This document shows positions 63,609 to 64,000 of a DNA stretch of 64,000 nucleotides, piece after piece. The stretch lies in NCBI RefSeq assembly GCF_950023065.1, contig NC_088679.1:11222001-11286000 (forward strand). Direction: 5' to 3'. The notes under the pieces were generated by a model. The model did not search any database. It saw only the letters and a program-made list of their open reading frames with translations, and had not been told where the DNA came from. The position numbers and the translations under genes are program-made. This DNA comes from Planococcus citri (lineage: Eukaryota > Arthropoda > Insecta > Hemiptera > Pseudococcidae). Each line of letters opens with the position of its first letter. The first letter of the stretch is position 1.

Positions 63609-64000
63609 TAATATTTTCCTACTACATCAAGGGTTAAGGGATGGCCAAATTTTGACATAAGATACTCGATTTCTGGACCAGTTTACCCACCTGCTTGTCT
63701 GTTTTGTTATCTTTTCGCACATCTCATTTCATCCCTTCAAATCCAGTATGGGCTTGTGAGGGAGAAAAAGGTGATGTAATTTTCACTTTCTACTGTGCCA
63801 TTTTGCGATCCGGTTCTGTCGTTGGAATTTCATGTTTTGTTTGTGAGTCATCCCGTCATCCGAGTGCTTTTCACTCGACTCTACCGAGTTATCAGTGTAG
63901 GTTCTTCGGGTTCCAAGATTTCCTATACGATTGTTTATTCCTTCATTTTCTCATGACATTTTTTTCTTTTTCTTTGAAATTAGCTTCATTTACCTGACTT

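Larger units (their letters stand above)
60295..64000 (+). other. Start of intron 5, running off the window
   Basis: Begins with donor GTAAGT. It contains a degenerate satellite (about 61000-62700) and a TIR element (63068-63608). No following exon starting in phase 0 with an RA-domain continuation was found before 64000. Confidence 0.6.

Noticed and set aside
63695..63997. Next exon (RA domain continuation) in the last 300 bp
   Set aside because: The open frame has no strong acceptor, and its sequence does not resemble the RA strand expected after NIEY; the phase-0 frame after the possible CAG acceptor hits a stop quickly.

Overview
The window is animal nuclear DNA, most likely from an insect. 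It is AT-rich, dominated by very long introns, and full of homopolymer runs, degenerate satellites and short inverted-repeat transposons. The frequent GTAGGTACCTAC and TACGAGTA words remind me of scale-insect/mealybug (Hemiptera) DNA, but that placement is a weak impression. I see no prokaryotic operon, rRNA, tRNA or CRISPR array.

One protein-coding gene can be supported, on the + strand and open at both ends of the window. Five internal exons join in frame: 9589-9699, 23435-23533, 27793-27957, 28588-28805 and 60168-60294. Together they encode 240 continuous codons. Exons 4 and 5, with the end of exon 3, match the PH domain and the start of the Ras-association (RA) domain of the ARHGAP20 (RA-RhoGAP) family. 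Exons 1 and 2 look like the C-terminal end of a Dbl-homology (RhoGEF) domain. The RhoGAP catalytic domain would lie beyond 64000. Introns 1-4 are 13.7, 4.3, 0.6 and 31.4 kb.

The 31.4-kb intron 4 splits the PH domain. Inside it, 50193-50335 looks like an alternative first exon: a well-placed ATG, 47 codons and a consensus donor whose phase matches exon 5. A transcript from there would encode a protein without the DH-like part and most of the PH domain. A second, weaker candidate with a TATA box upstream is at 38965-39129.

The rest is intronic or unassigned. It includes two hAT-type MITEs with perfect 8-bp target duplications (1323-1773 and 42456-42914), several other TIR or foldback elements (500-1056, 20951-21496, 41813-42070, 53613-53861, 63068-63608), and a large foldback element of about 1.46 kb (16442-17906). 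It also holds an array of about 1 kb with a roughly 23-bp unit (6797-7768), an exact 21-bp minisatellite (20974-21224), and several degenerate satellites with periods of about 20 to 190 bp. Long open frames inside these arrays are artefacts of repeat periodicity.
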